Below, one piece after another: positions 21,652-29,511 of a stretch of 33,968 nt of DNA. Origin of the DNA: Liolophura sinensis (taxonomy: Eukaryota; Mollusca; Polyplacophora; Chitonida; Chitonidae). Below the pieces are notes generated by a model. It saw only the letters and a list, made by a program, of their open reading frames with translations, ran no database searches and was not told the origin of the DNA. A program made the translations under genes and the position numbers. The first letter of the stretch is position 1. Every line of letters starts with the position of its first letter. The DNA is taken from NCBI RefSeq assembly GCF_032854445.1, contig NW_027018376.1:1-33968 (forward strand). Direction: 5' to 3'.

Positions 21652-21698
21652 AGTAAAACGTCGGATTGTAAAGTCGAGTGGAGCAGCTCCAACAGCTC
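21652..21698 (+). promoter_or_regulatory. Fragment of the shared promoter cassette
   Basis: AAAACGTCGGATTGTAAAGT, then GAGTGGAGCAGCTCC, matches the cassette core at 11200-11250 with substitutions. Only the core is present, with no CCAAT boxes. It directly abuts the inverted exon 9 copy. Confidence 0.7.
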
Positions 21699-21708
21699 CA
21701 TGCTATGC

Positions 21709-21780
21709 CAGCTATGCCAACCACCCCGACCCACCTGTGGAACGCTTCCAACAGATCATGTGATCAGCCATGGATGACCT
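21709..21780 (+). pseudogene. Inverted copy of the RNA-binding protein gene's terminal exon
   Basis: About 70 bp on the plus strand match exon 9 and the start of its 3' UTR (GCCAACCACCCCGACCCACC, CGCTTCCAACAGATC, then AGCCATGGATGACCT). Differences are at the last codon (ATG for CTG) and just after the stop (TGATC for TGAAA). The TGA is kept. The real exon is about 9.4 kb away on the other strand. Confidence 0.9.
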
Positions 21781-22086
21781 ACGGTACATTTATATTGATC
21801 CGGCATTTCAATCTTTCAGACATGGATATACACGTATAACTTAGATTAGGGCCTGGAAACTAAACACCTGCCTAAACATGGCTCGCATGAGAAAGGTTTG
21901 TATTATAATGTGTTATAATAAAGACCGTATATTTTGACAAATAGAGTTAATTTTTTTTCTTTTTTCATTTTGAAATTTCAGTTTAATTTTCTATCATCTG
22001 TATCGATCAATTATACTGCTGGTTTAATATACAGAACCTGTTAAGTATAGGCCTACATGACACGTCTGAGTAAAAGTCAGACTTAC
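21781..22086. other. Spacer, nothing recognised
   Basis: AT-rich, with a T-rich stretch near 21950-21975. No gene recognised. Confidence 0.4.
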
Positions 22087-22141
22087 CTGGTGACCACACC
22101 CGCCTGGATTACTATAGGCTTGATTCTGGGATCGACCATGG
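22087..22141 (-). CDS. Candidate 55-nt internal exon, owner unknown
   Basis: Bounded by a good acceptor (ATTCCTTACAG) and a consensus donor (CACCAG|GTAAGT). Two frames are open: one gives HGRSQNQAYSNPGGCGHQ (phase 2 in, 0 out), the other MVDPRIKPIVIQAGVVT (phase 1 in, 2 out). The second would accept the phase 1 donors of the 46-nt exons upstream at 24053 and 24914. No family recognised. Confidence 0.3.
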
Positions 22142-22689
22142 CTGTAAGGAATCAGTGACAAATCCGAACGCTATCTGAAGACGCCGCGTTTGGGCTTACT
22201 CTTCAGGAGATGCACTTACAATTTCTGCTTTTCTGACTGGTGTTGTTGTAGCGATGAAAGCGGCTTCTGCAAGATGGCAACAGTACCGAACAGCAGACGT
22301 TCATGATACGACCGGAAGTACATCAACAACAGACGGAGCAGTTACCTCCCGTATTCCATATTATACTGATAGAGTAAAGCGTCCGCAGAGGCCCACTGCA
22401 TCCACACGTGAACAAATACATATACATGGGAAATGAAAACCATTACTGAAAACAGAGCTAAAGAAATACTGATTTCTGGACTTCTGATAACGTTTGTTTC
22501 ACCCATAGAGCACATATAAAAGTGTACTTGTTTGGGTGTTTATTAAGTCTCGGATTAAGGCAGTCTATCTTAATCCCAGATTGAACTCACTTGAACTCTT
22601 TGATAATTCCTGGTACAAATTATCCAGTTTCTGAGTTAAGAAAACAAGTTTTTAGAACTATAATCTATATGTTAATCTACTACATGTAT
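22142..22689. other. Spacer with a short plus-strand ORF
   Basis: A 60-codon plus-strand ORF at 22254-22436 follows an acceptor-like GTTGTTGTAG. It is threonine/arginine-rich with no recognisable domain. Left as uncertain. Confidence 0.3.
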
Positions 22690-22920
22690 ATGACATGTGA
22701 CCCAGGAACCTCTCCACACTGGGGTCGCTGTGAGTCCAGTTCATGCTGGCTTCCTTTCGTGCCGTACATGGGAAGGTCTGCCAGCAACCTGCCCATGGTT
22801 GTGGGTGTCCTCTGGGCTATGCACAAATTCCTCCCACCAAAATGTTGGTCGCCTTTGTATAAGTAAACATTTCTTGAGTGTGACGTACACCACCATTGCC
22901 CAATCAAATCAATAAATGAA
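22690..22920 (+). repeat. Diverged SINE family 1
   Basis: Shares the layout of 812-1078 (GGAACCTCT, GTGAGTCCAGTTCA B-box region, GGAAGGTC, TATAAGTAAACATTTCTTGA, and an AATCAAATCAATAAATG tail) with many substitutions. Confidence 0.7.
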
Positions 22921-23055
22921 TAGTAAGCAAGGCAGGGATGTCCATACCACGACCATGTTTAAACTTCCAAAGATAATTTGTTCATTCCTGTAATGTTGTG
23001 TTGGTGTTAAAAAAGTGTTCATAATAATAAAATAAAAAATAAAAAAAGCACTTAC

Positions 23056-23388
23056 CTGGCCCTGTTCCCCACGTTGATGGACACGCCAGTCCCACAATCG
23101 GTAAAAAGTTTTACCACAGGCAATCGCACACACGCTCGTTGTTTTTTTCCACGCTCCCGCTGGCAGCGCACCAAATGCTCCCGTCGGGAAAACGCCCGCC
23201 CGCAGGTTGGGCAGGTGAACCCTTTTTTCTGGGGTTGGTGGTGTGCATGGTGGTGAGGGGTGGTGGTGCGTCTGCTGGTGACGCAGCCAGTCGTCCCACC
23301 GACTGAAGTCCCTGGCGCACATCATGCAGGTAAACGGCTTCTTCTTCTTCCCTTCACCTGCATGCTTTCCATCTCCATCTCCAACCAT
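23056..23388 (-). CDS. C2H2 zinc-finger first exon with displaced middle finger
   Basis: ATG 23388 to consensus donor GGCCAG|GTAAGT, 111 codons, with a basic KKKK stretch. Finger 1 (FTCMMCARDFSRWDDWLRHQ, then THH) and a third finger-like unit (CAIACGKTFYRLWDWRVHQ) are in the same frame. Finger 2 (FTCPTCGRAFSRREHLVRCQ) is in another frame between two A runs. One base too many in AGAAAAAAGGG and one too few in GGAAAAAAACA, relative to a continuous array, explain this. Fingers 2 and 3 also lack one canonical His. The role would be nuclear DNA binding. A shared cassette lies just upstream. Downstream exons were not identified. It could be a decaying gene or contain sequence errors. Confidence 0.55.
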
Positions 23389-23399
23389 TCTCGCGCGCG

Positions 23400-23690
23400 G
23401 ATAGGTCCGTTTTGGGGGCCGTCCATTGGTCCGTTTTGGGGGCAAATCCCGCTCACCCATTGGTTCGTTTTGGGCGACAAAGAGCTCTTTTCGAGCTGTC
23501 CCACTCAACTTTACAAGCCGACGTTTTGCCTCTTTTTTTCACTCCCACTACCACCACTGCCCCTATACTATACTCTATTATACTACACTCCACTCTAGTA
23601 TACACACCCCGTCGTGGAAAAAACCCACCACCACCACCACTACCTGACACACACCTGACACGTCACAGGTGTGACGTCACTCCCAGCCAT
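23400..23690 (-). promoter_or_regulatory. Promoter cassette of the zinc-finger gene, with terminal-repeat-like sequence
   Basis: On the minus strand in order: GTGACGTCACACCTGTGACG, TTTTTTCCACGACGGGG, a TATA-rich stretch, GGCAAAACGTCGGCTTGTAA, AGCTCGAAAAGAGCT, then AACCAATGGG and GGACCAATGG. The order equals that of the terminal repeats. The ATG follows about 15 bp after the last motif. Confidence 0.65.
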
Positions 23691-24050
23691 GCGCAAATAA
23701 GGCAAACACAGCAGAGCAGATTAAAATGACTGCATCTTGGGAAGGACAGCCCAAATTACCGAAAAGCTCCTGATTAACCTTTGAATGACGAAGGCAATTC
23801 AAGAATGAATAACCATTTATGCGCATGTCTCATAAATTCTTGAATAATGTTGAGTCGTACATGTAGCGATTGGACCATATGTGATATAGGGGACAACAAC
23901 AATAAATCTGTACTTCCACTTCACTGCCAAATGTTAACAAGAATGTGAAATAACCCACCTTCCAGCTACAGGTTTTCAAATGACTTAATGCTTGAATTAA
24001 AAAGTATACATATGCAAAAATAAAACAAGCATCATTACGTTGTCTTTTTT
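23691..24050. other. Spacer, nothing recognised
   Basis: AT-rich sequence with no ORF, repeat or RNA gene that I can support. Confidence 0.4.
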
Positions 24051-24052
24051 AC

Positions 24053-24098
24053 CTGAGACACGCGTAGTGATACATGACCTAACCACTCCCATCACCAT
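24053..24098 (-). CDS. Candidate 46-nt first exon (copy 1)
   Basis: Short ATG-started frame (MVMGVVRSCITTRVS) ending in phase 1 at donor CTCAG|GTAAAAAAG. Upstream sequence (ACGCTAAATAGTCCCCCTTA) is shared with copy 2 at 24914-24959, but the CCAAT-rich cassette is largely gone here. The protein is unknown. Confidence 0.3.
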
Positions 24099-24164
24099 CC
24101 GCCCACGCTAAATAGTCCCCCTTACATAACTCGTTCTCGCGCACTTATCTACATGGAGTAGAAA

Positions 24165-24880
24165 AAAAACACATCCACATGTCACCTACATAATTACACG
24201 CAGTAGACCATATCACTTCAACGAGTCGTCTATAACCTAAACATTTTTTATACATAATACATAGGAACCATCCAGATAGGTAGGTAGCCGTGGCTTGTCA
24301 GCTGTGGTTGATCATGCGTGGTTAATCACAGCCCGACTGGTTGGTAACACTGTATACAAGACCGTCTACGGTGAACAGCACGGTCGGTTGGATGCTATGC
24401 CTGCCTGGCTGCCAACAATGTTTAGGCAGGCTGGCAGGCTGGTCGTCGCTCAACAACCGTGCGGCTCGCCGGACCGATTTCGTTGACGTCCGCGCTCCGC
24501 CACAGGCCAGGTGGCACGTTTGCCGGATTCTCTGGTCGGGGGAGACCCCTAACAGATACACTACAACGTGTGCGTTACACTGAATCCTTATCCATTAAAA
24601 TCCATATCACTGCTTTGATATAGGATATACTCCTACTGTGGCTTGTTGCAAGCAAAAGTGTAAGTATATCTGTCAAAAAAAATATCTATTTCCCAGCAAC
24701 CCTTATCAAGGCTAAAACCCAACAGCTCTTGTCAGGGCTAATCATTTACCTATCATTTACCACCATGTATCGGAGTAGGCGGGGGCCTGGGAATGTGGTG
24801 TGAATGTCTGTGGTGAAGTTTGGAGCAGCTTGTCGTCTATGGCTAATAAAAAAAAAAAATGCACCAACCTATATGGTTCT
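24165..24880. other. GC-rich spacer with overlapping ORFs on both strands
   Basis: At 24295-24583 both strands carry ORFs of 60-80 codons. No domain is recognised and neither strand is favoured by splice sites. The rest has no features. Confidence 0.35.
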
Positions 24881-24913
24881 CAAAAAATACGACGCGCCAT
24901 TTTTTTTTTGTAC

Positions 24914-24959
24914 CTGAGACACGCGTAGTGATACGTGACCTCACCACGCCCATCTCCAT
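24914..24959 (-). CDS. Candidate 46-nt first exon (copy 2)
   Basis: MEMGVVRSRITTRVS in phase 1 to CTCAG|GTACAAAA. Same length and phase as copy 1 with a few codon changes; the reading frame and splice position are conserved. The cassette at 25010-25165 sits about 50 bp upstream. Confidence 0.35.
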
Positions 24960-25009
24960 CCGCGCACGCGACATAGTCCCCTTACAAAAGCGAAAATAGT
25001 CCCCTTACA

Positions 25010-25165
25010 TAACCGATTGGTCCATTTTTTCTTACGTAACCCCCTTCTCGCGCCGATTGGTCTGTTTTGCGGGCTCTCCATTGGTTCGTTTTGGGGTAAA
25101 TCCCGTTCACCCATTGGTCCGTTTTTGGCGACCAAGAGCTGGCCCACTCAACTTTACAAGCCTAT
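25010..25165 (-). promoter_or_regulatory. Promoter-like cassette upstream of the 46-nt exon
   Basis: Minus-strand order: AGGCTTGTAAAGTTGAGTGG, GGACCAATGGG, GAACCAATGG, CAGACCAATCGG, GGTTACGTAAG, GGACCAATCGG. There are four CCAAT boxes and one TTACGTAA-type site, as in the copies at 28831-29319, but the AGCTCGAAAAGAGCT motif is shortened. Confidence 0.6.
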
Positions 25166-25169
25166 TTAG

Positions 25170-25960
25170 TGTGCGAGCCAAACATATGATGTCTGACAGT
25201 GTGCTGATATAACACAAAACTTGTTTAGATTTCGACCGCGGCCCGGACAGGAAGGAAGCATGAGCTGGACTTGAACTCTCAGTGATTGCATTCGATATCT
25301 ATTTAACAAATGTTTTCTGTATTGTTTTATTTTCACGTGACAATTGTGTTAGATAGTCCATTTGCTTTTTTTTTTGTTTCAGATTTAATGCCGAACGCAA
25401 CAATACTGTACATATGTACGATGTTGGGTTGGAAGTAAACCACCGGCGTTCGTTAAGTCACCCACAGGCTTTCCCGCACACGACCGGCGGATATTGGTAA
25501 AAGGCTAGTGATCCATACGGTCATACATCATTTGAAGAACACAAGTCATAAGTAGAAAACTATTCGAAATTTTACGTGTAAATATGTCCCTTCACCTGGT
25601 TGCAGTTAGCTATACAAGACATATCATTATAAAATAAGTTTCGAAATAATAAATTCACTTTAATAATATACTACTACAGTAAAATCTGCACACTCATAAC
25701 CTGATATTAAAACAAATGGAATTCATATGAAGAATTTTACTAATGCGACTTATCTGCATGCATCATTCAAAAGCCAGTTTAAAGACTTAAGAGTCTAATA
25801 ACCGTTAACACTCTTTGTGTGACTGAAAAGAGTGGAAATGTGGGATAAACTGTGCCTTTTTGTCCTGTTGTTAAACATTTTCATGGCAGAAAATGACCCT
25901 GAACAAAATAAGGTATCTACTCTAATAAAACCGAATTGAGATACATGTGAAAAGTTGAAT
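25170..25960. other. Spacer, nothing recognised
   Basis: AT-rich. No gene or repeat that I can support. Confidence 0.4.
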
Positions 25961-25964
25961 TACG

Positions 25965-26480
25965 CCCAAACTTGTTGTCAGTCACTTCTTCATTGCCACG
26001 GTTGTCAGTCACTTCTTCATTGTCACGGCTATAACCCTTGTTTCCAGTTACTTCCTTATTGTCACGGTCATAACCCTTCTGATCAGACAACTTTTCTTGA
26101 CGGGAGTTATAACCCTTGTGGTCAGGCAATTCTTTCTGCCTGCTTTCATAACTCATGTGATTAGACAATTCTTCTTGGCGTGGGGTTATAACCCTTGTGG
26201 TCAGGTAATTCTTTCTGCCTGCTTTCATAACCCTTCTGATCAGACAACTCTTCTTGGCGGTGGTTATAAACCTTGTGGTCAGGCAATTCTTTTTGCCTGG
26301 TATCATAACCATTCTTGGCGGTGATCATAACCATTGCGATCAGGCAGTTCGTTATACCCGCAGTTTTAATCCTTGTCATCACATAAATCTTCCTGATCAT
26401 GGTTATAACCCGCATGATGACGCAGATCTTCTTGGCGGCGGTTACAATCCTTGTAATCAGGCAATTCCTTATAACCATGA
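25965..26480 (-). repeat. 39-bp minisatellite with open frame (13-residue repeats)
   Basis: About a dozen imperfect 39-bp units (plus form TAACCCTTGTGGTCAGGCAA, then TTCTTTCTGCCTGCTTTCA). The minus strand reads 13-residue repeats such as YESRQKELPDHKG, YNSRQEKLSDQKG and YDRDNKEVTGNKG. A 40-bp unit near 26149-26188 and a shortened one near 26305 shift the frame, so no single ORF spans the array. No start, splice site or promoter was tied to it. It may be a decayed repeat-protein exon. Confidence 0.7.
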
Positions 26481-26546
26481 TTAAAAGAAAACACAAAAAC
26501 ACCGGGGATGGATTCCATAGTAAGGTAACAGTATTAGTATTATTCT

Positions 26547-26844
26547 TTACAGCAATGTACAGGTCTGTAACACGGAGCGTTGATAGACCTCTGTGTGGTT
26601 GGGAGGGAGTCGCACTTCGTACATTAACGTGGGACGAACAATCTCTACGTAATACGCTTGAATAGGTCGGGAATCCTCGACATGCTGACAGACGTCTTCA
26701 GTGTACGCTTGCAGCACCTGCAGTCGTCCCTCGTTCACCCTACCATCCGCAAACATACTACGAAGTAGCCTTGTGTAACTTTGCAGGTCGGTGACGACAG
26801 CTACCCAGTCTTTCCATTGCGGTGTTGTACGGAGCTTCGCCAGG
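26547..26844 (-). CDS. Candidate terminal exon, unknown protein (98 residues)
   Basis: Preceded by a pyrimidine-rich acceptor (ATGTCTTTTCTAG) and open for 98 codons to TAA at 26547. Parts are LAKLRTTPQWKDWVAVVTDL and VNEGRLQVLQAYTEDVCQHV, hydrophilic and probably helical, with no recognised family. After one leading base the frame fits the phase 2 donor of the PC4-like gene at 27318, so it could be an alternative last exon of that gene or belong to a separate one. Codon use is GC-rich like the PC4-like gene. Confidence 0.45.
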
Positions 26845-26921
26845 CTAGAAAAGACATAAAGAAGACACCGTCGTCATTCTAATGCCGTCACCGACCGAAC
26901 CCTAGCCACATCAATCAAAAC

Positions 26922-26955
<34 letters not shown>
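26922..26955. repeat. (GATA)n microsatellite
   Basis: About eight GATA units, in the region between the candidate 26844 exon and the PC4-like gene. Confidence 0.95.
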
Positions 26956-27026
26956 CTATCCCTTCACCAACAGGTAAAGACAATAACCAACACCAAAGAC
27001 CAGGGTCGTCAACCTGAAAACTTTTT

Positions 27027-27036
27027 TTTATTTATT
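27027..27036 (-). terminator. Poly(A) signal of the PC4-like gene
   Basis: Overlapping AATAAATAAA on the minus strand about 70 nt beyond the stop at 27108. This supports 27108-27204 as the normal last exon. Confidence 0.65.
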
Positions 27037-27107
27037 TTTTCGAACTCGAACAGTGAACAAACGAATGAACGAATAAATACATGCTGTAAGTGTCCATTAT
27101 TTTGGTG

Positions 27108-27204
27108 TCACGGTGAGAAATGTCTCGTGATGACGATTGTATCGCCAATATGAAAGTCCTGACACTGGTCAATGTTTATAACGTGCACCACCCTAGTCAT
27201 CTCC
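27108..27204 (-). CDS. PC4-like gene, exon 2 (short beta-rich C-terminus)
   Basis: Acceptor TGTTTTTTACAG. The first base completes the codon left open by exon 1, then 31 codons run to TGA: EMTRVVHVINIDQCQDFHIG, then DTIVITRHFSP. Alternating hydrophobic residues around a central FHIG resemble the RHIM core pattern (I/V-Q-I/V-G), but Gln is replaced by His and the usual downstream Asn is absent. The splice and poly(A) placement are good; the RHIM reading is speculative. Confidence 0.6.
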
Positions 27205-27317
27205 CTGTAAAAAACACACATAGGTAAACACAAAACGAGAATGTATGAAGGGAAAAAAAAAACAAACAAAAAAAAAGCTGGGTAAGGGTGGTGCAGTTAA
27301 AACAAAAACACACTCAC

Positions 27318-28618
27318 TCGGTCATCGTAGCCTGGGTGGTCTGGGCAGCCTGGGTAGGCTGGTTGGTTTGGTTGTTAGGCCGGATTGTAGGCTGCTCGTC
27401 AGGTGCGGAGAGGTTGTTGGCTGTCATCAAATACTCCACGTACATCTGGGCGAATGCTGGGTTCGATTTGTTGATCGGCGTCTCATTTAAAAACTGCCGC
27501 AGTTGGTCTTTCACACTCTTCTCCACAGCCCACGGGAGGGAGGCTGCCTTACGGGCCTGGCGCATGAACTTGACCAACACAGGTCCCTCTTTCAGGTAAC
27601 GCATACGGGCCTCGTCCACGATACTCAGGGCCAGCTCTCGGTTCTCCAGCAAGGGAGGCCGGGGAGGAGATGAATCACTCGCGGTGTTGGTGGATTGTCG
27701 ACCGTACACATCGCGCTGTAACTTGAGGAGGTGGGGTTGGAGAGCTACATCGTAAGCTTGCCACAGCAAGGCTGTTAGCGCCGTCTCAAGCTCAGGGTTT
27801 AACGGGTCCGCCTTTTCCACCTTTTCCACTGGGATGTCGGGGATGCTGGGGGTTGCAGTAGCAGTCTCCTCATCAGCAACCGTCACAGCAGCCGTCACAG
27901 CAGCGGTCAAAACAGCACTCATAGCAGCATTCACCCCACCTCCAGTCCCTCCAGTTTCTCCAGTCTCTCCAGTCTCTTCAGTCTTCCCCTCCTCCGTTTC
28001 CATCATCTCCATCTCCATCCCCGGCTTTTGGGAGTCTTGGGGGTCTTGGGGCTCTTGGATGTCGTCGTTATCGCCAGCCTCGATCACCACCAGCACCAAG
28101 GCGTCGATGTCGGGGATGGCCTGGACTAGTTTTTGCCAGTAAGTCCAGTACTTGAGCGTGATACCCTCACTCGTCGGGTAGAGTCGACCGTTCGGCTGGT
28201 AGGCTCGCCATTTCTTCACATGAACGTACAGGACACCCTCCGAGTTCGTCAGCGTGGACAGAAAGTACCCGTTGGAGAGTGGCTCCCGCACAGGTAACCC
28301 GACCTCAGGTAGATCAGCAGCTAGGGTCTTGAGCCGAGTCCACCCCACCCCGTCAAGCCTGACGCGTTTGGGTGGAGCGTTCGGGTCTGTCGGTGATTGG
28401 CAAATCTCAATCGTCTCGTCTCTACACACCCCCACCCACAGCCAGGAGGCCAGCTGTAATTTGGCAAGAACCTCGCTGGGTAAGGGCAGGCACACCTTCC
28501 TCTTCTTCTCGGGAGGTTGTTGTTGTTCGGCTATGGTGGATAGCCGGGCAGGTACAGACGCTGAGCGTTTCATCCTGATGGCAGCATGGAGGGGGTTCAC
28601 GGTGGTGGAGCGTTTCAT
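27318..28618 (-). CDS. PC4-like nuclear protein, exon 1 (element-encoded)
   Basis: ATG 28618 to donor ACCGA|GTGAGT, 433 codons plus two bases, which removes the exon's own TGA. With exon 2 the protein is about 465 residues. Seen: a classical nuclear localisation signal PPEKKRKV (35-42); a segment at about 110-175 (YVHVKKWRAYQPNGRLYPTS, EGITL, W at 158 and 161) resembling the single-stranded-DNA-binding fold of transcription coactivator PC4; an acidic Glu/Thr/Gly linker (180-228); an Ala/Val/Thr-rich patch; and a helical C-terminal half without a recognised family. Known: PC4-type domains bind single-stranded DNA and help transcription or replication. Inference: a regulatory or DNA-handling factor of the element. 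The promoter has TATA-like ATAAAAG and two CCAAT cassettes; the 5' UTR contains a CCTA-type repeat. GC content is far above that of the RNA-binding protein gene. Confidence 0.7.
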
Positions 28619-28623
28619 CTCGC

Positions 28624-28686
28624 CAGGTAGGTAGGTAGGTAGGCAGGTAGGTAGGTAGGTAGGCCGGTAGGTACAGGTAGGTAGGT
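28624..28686. repeat. (AGGT)n-type microsatellite in the PC4-like gene's 5' UTR
   Basis: Imperfect AGGT repeats with AGGC variants end within about 6 bp of the start codon, so the leader RNA would be a CCUA-rich tract. Confidence 0.9.
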
Positions 28687-28822
28687 CGTGTAGCAGTCTC
28701 TTCTCTTCTCTTCTCGTCTCTCGGCAGGTCAGTAGGTCGGGTCGTCAGCAAGCAGGTCGGCAGGCAGTCAGGCCGGTAGAGCGTCAGGTGCGTCTGAGGC
28801 TGTCGGTCGCTGTCTTCACCGG

Positions 28823-28829
28823 CTTTTAT
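28823..28829 (-). promoter_or_regulatory. TATA-like box of the PC4-like gene
   Basis: GGATAAAAGCC on the minus strand lies directly downstream of the inner cassette copy and about 200 bp before the ATG. Transcription would start near 28795. Confidence 0.55.
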
Positions 28830-28830
28830 C

Positions 28831-29319
28831 CTATCCACGCGGAAATTCACCACGCGCTGATTGGTTCGTTTTTTCTTACGTAACCTCTTCTCGCACGCTG
28901 ATTGGTCCGTTTTGCGGGCCTCCCATTGGGCCGTTTTGGGGCAAATCCGGCTCACCCATTGGTCCGTTTTGGCGCCAGGGAGCTCTTTTCGAGCTGTCTC
29001 ACTCGACTTTACAAGCCGACGTTTTGCCTCTTTTTTTCTCTCTTTTTCCCTATACTGTTATACGGTTATACTACCTATCCACGCGGAAATTCACCACACG
29101 CTGATTGGTTCGTTTTTTCTTACGTAACCTCTTCTCGCACGCTGATTGGTCCGTTTTGCGGGCCTCCCATTGGGCAGTTTGGGGGCAAATCCGGCTCACC
29201 CATTGGTCCGTTTTGGCGCCCGGGAGCTCTTTTCGAGCTGTCCCACTCGACTTTACAAGCCGACGTTTTGCCTCTTTTTTTTTCTCTCTTTTTTCCCTAT
29301 ACTGTTATACGGTTATACT
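28831..29319 (-). promoter_or_regulatory. Two tandem 244-bp promoter cassettes upstream of the PC4-like gene
   Basis: Copies at 28831-29074 and 29075-29319 are nearly identical; the outer one merges with the right terminal repeat. Each has, on the minus strand, GGCAAAACGTCGGCTTGTAA, AGCTCGAAAAGAGCT, four CCAAT boxes (NF-Y type), GGTTACGTAAG (PAR-bZIP type palindrome) and GGTGAATTTCCGCGTGGATA. The arrangement resembles a duplicated enhancer/promoter. Confidence 0.75.
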
Positions 29320-29511
29320 ATATCACACTCGTCTATACACACATACACCCCGCGGCGTGGAAAAAACCCACAACTGAGGGGTGACGTCACACCTCCCAGC
29401 CCTTCGGGCTGGCAGGTGTGACGTCACCACCACATCACCACAAAAAACAAATCCTCAAAACCACAAAAAATGAATCCTCAATGCGACACCTAAGTCACAT
29501 TCTATACTACT
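29148..29511 (-). repeat. Right terminal inverted repeat
   Basis: Reverse complement of 10960-11324. The outer 84 bp (29428-29511) match without a mismatch; the rest differs at a few positions and in homopolymer lengths. Confidence 0.9.
29381..29427. promoter_or_regulatory. Right terminal hairpin with two CRE sites
   Basis: Mirror of 11044-11090: a 22-bp stem, TTC loop, one mismatch at a different stem position than in the left copy, and TGACGTCA in both arms. It lies 84 nt from the element end. Confidence 0.75.

Larger units (their letters stand above)
10960..29511. mobile_element. 18.55-kb element with long terminal inverted repeats, gene-carrying
   Basis: Seen: inverted repeats of about 365 bp (10960-11324 and 29148-29511), whose outer 84 bp are identical, plus a 6-bp flanking direct repeat. 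Termini read AGTAGTATAG and CTATACTACT. Known: long inverted repeats, AG starts, 6-bp duplications and 15-20 kb size are typical of Polinton/Maverick elements. Not seen: protein-primed DNA polymerase, retroviral-type integrase, packaging ATPase, protease or capsid genes, or any other transposase, in any ORF I could inspect. The cargo comprises an intron-bearing A1CF/RBM46/RBM47-like gene, a PC4-like gene, a C2H2 zinc-finger exon and shared promoter cassettes. Inference: a non-autonomous, recently mobile cargo element, or a member of an undescribed class. The alternative is that two oppositely oriented copies of a repeat bracket a resident host locus, but the exact hexamer duplication argues against it. 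Confidence 0.75.

Noticed and set aside
28254-28634. 126-codon plus-strand ORF opposite the PC4-like gene
   Set aside because: Antisense shadow in a GC-rich coding exon; no start context, motif or splice site.
28861-29421. Set of plus-strand ORFs of 88-160 codons in the right terminal repeat
   Set aside because: Shadow frames of the cassettes and inverted repeat in three overlapping registers; no motif, and the upstream PC4-like gene uses the opposite strand.
10960-29511. Large integrated virus (herpesvirus-like) interpretation
   Set aside because: Inverted termini and virus-style promoter reuse are suggestive, but no capsid, terminase, polymerase or protease genes are seen and the main cargo is a spliced host-type gene.
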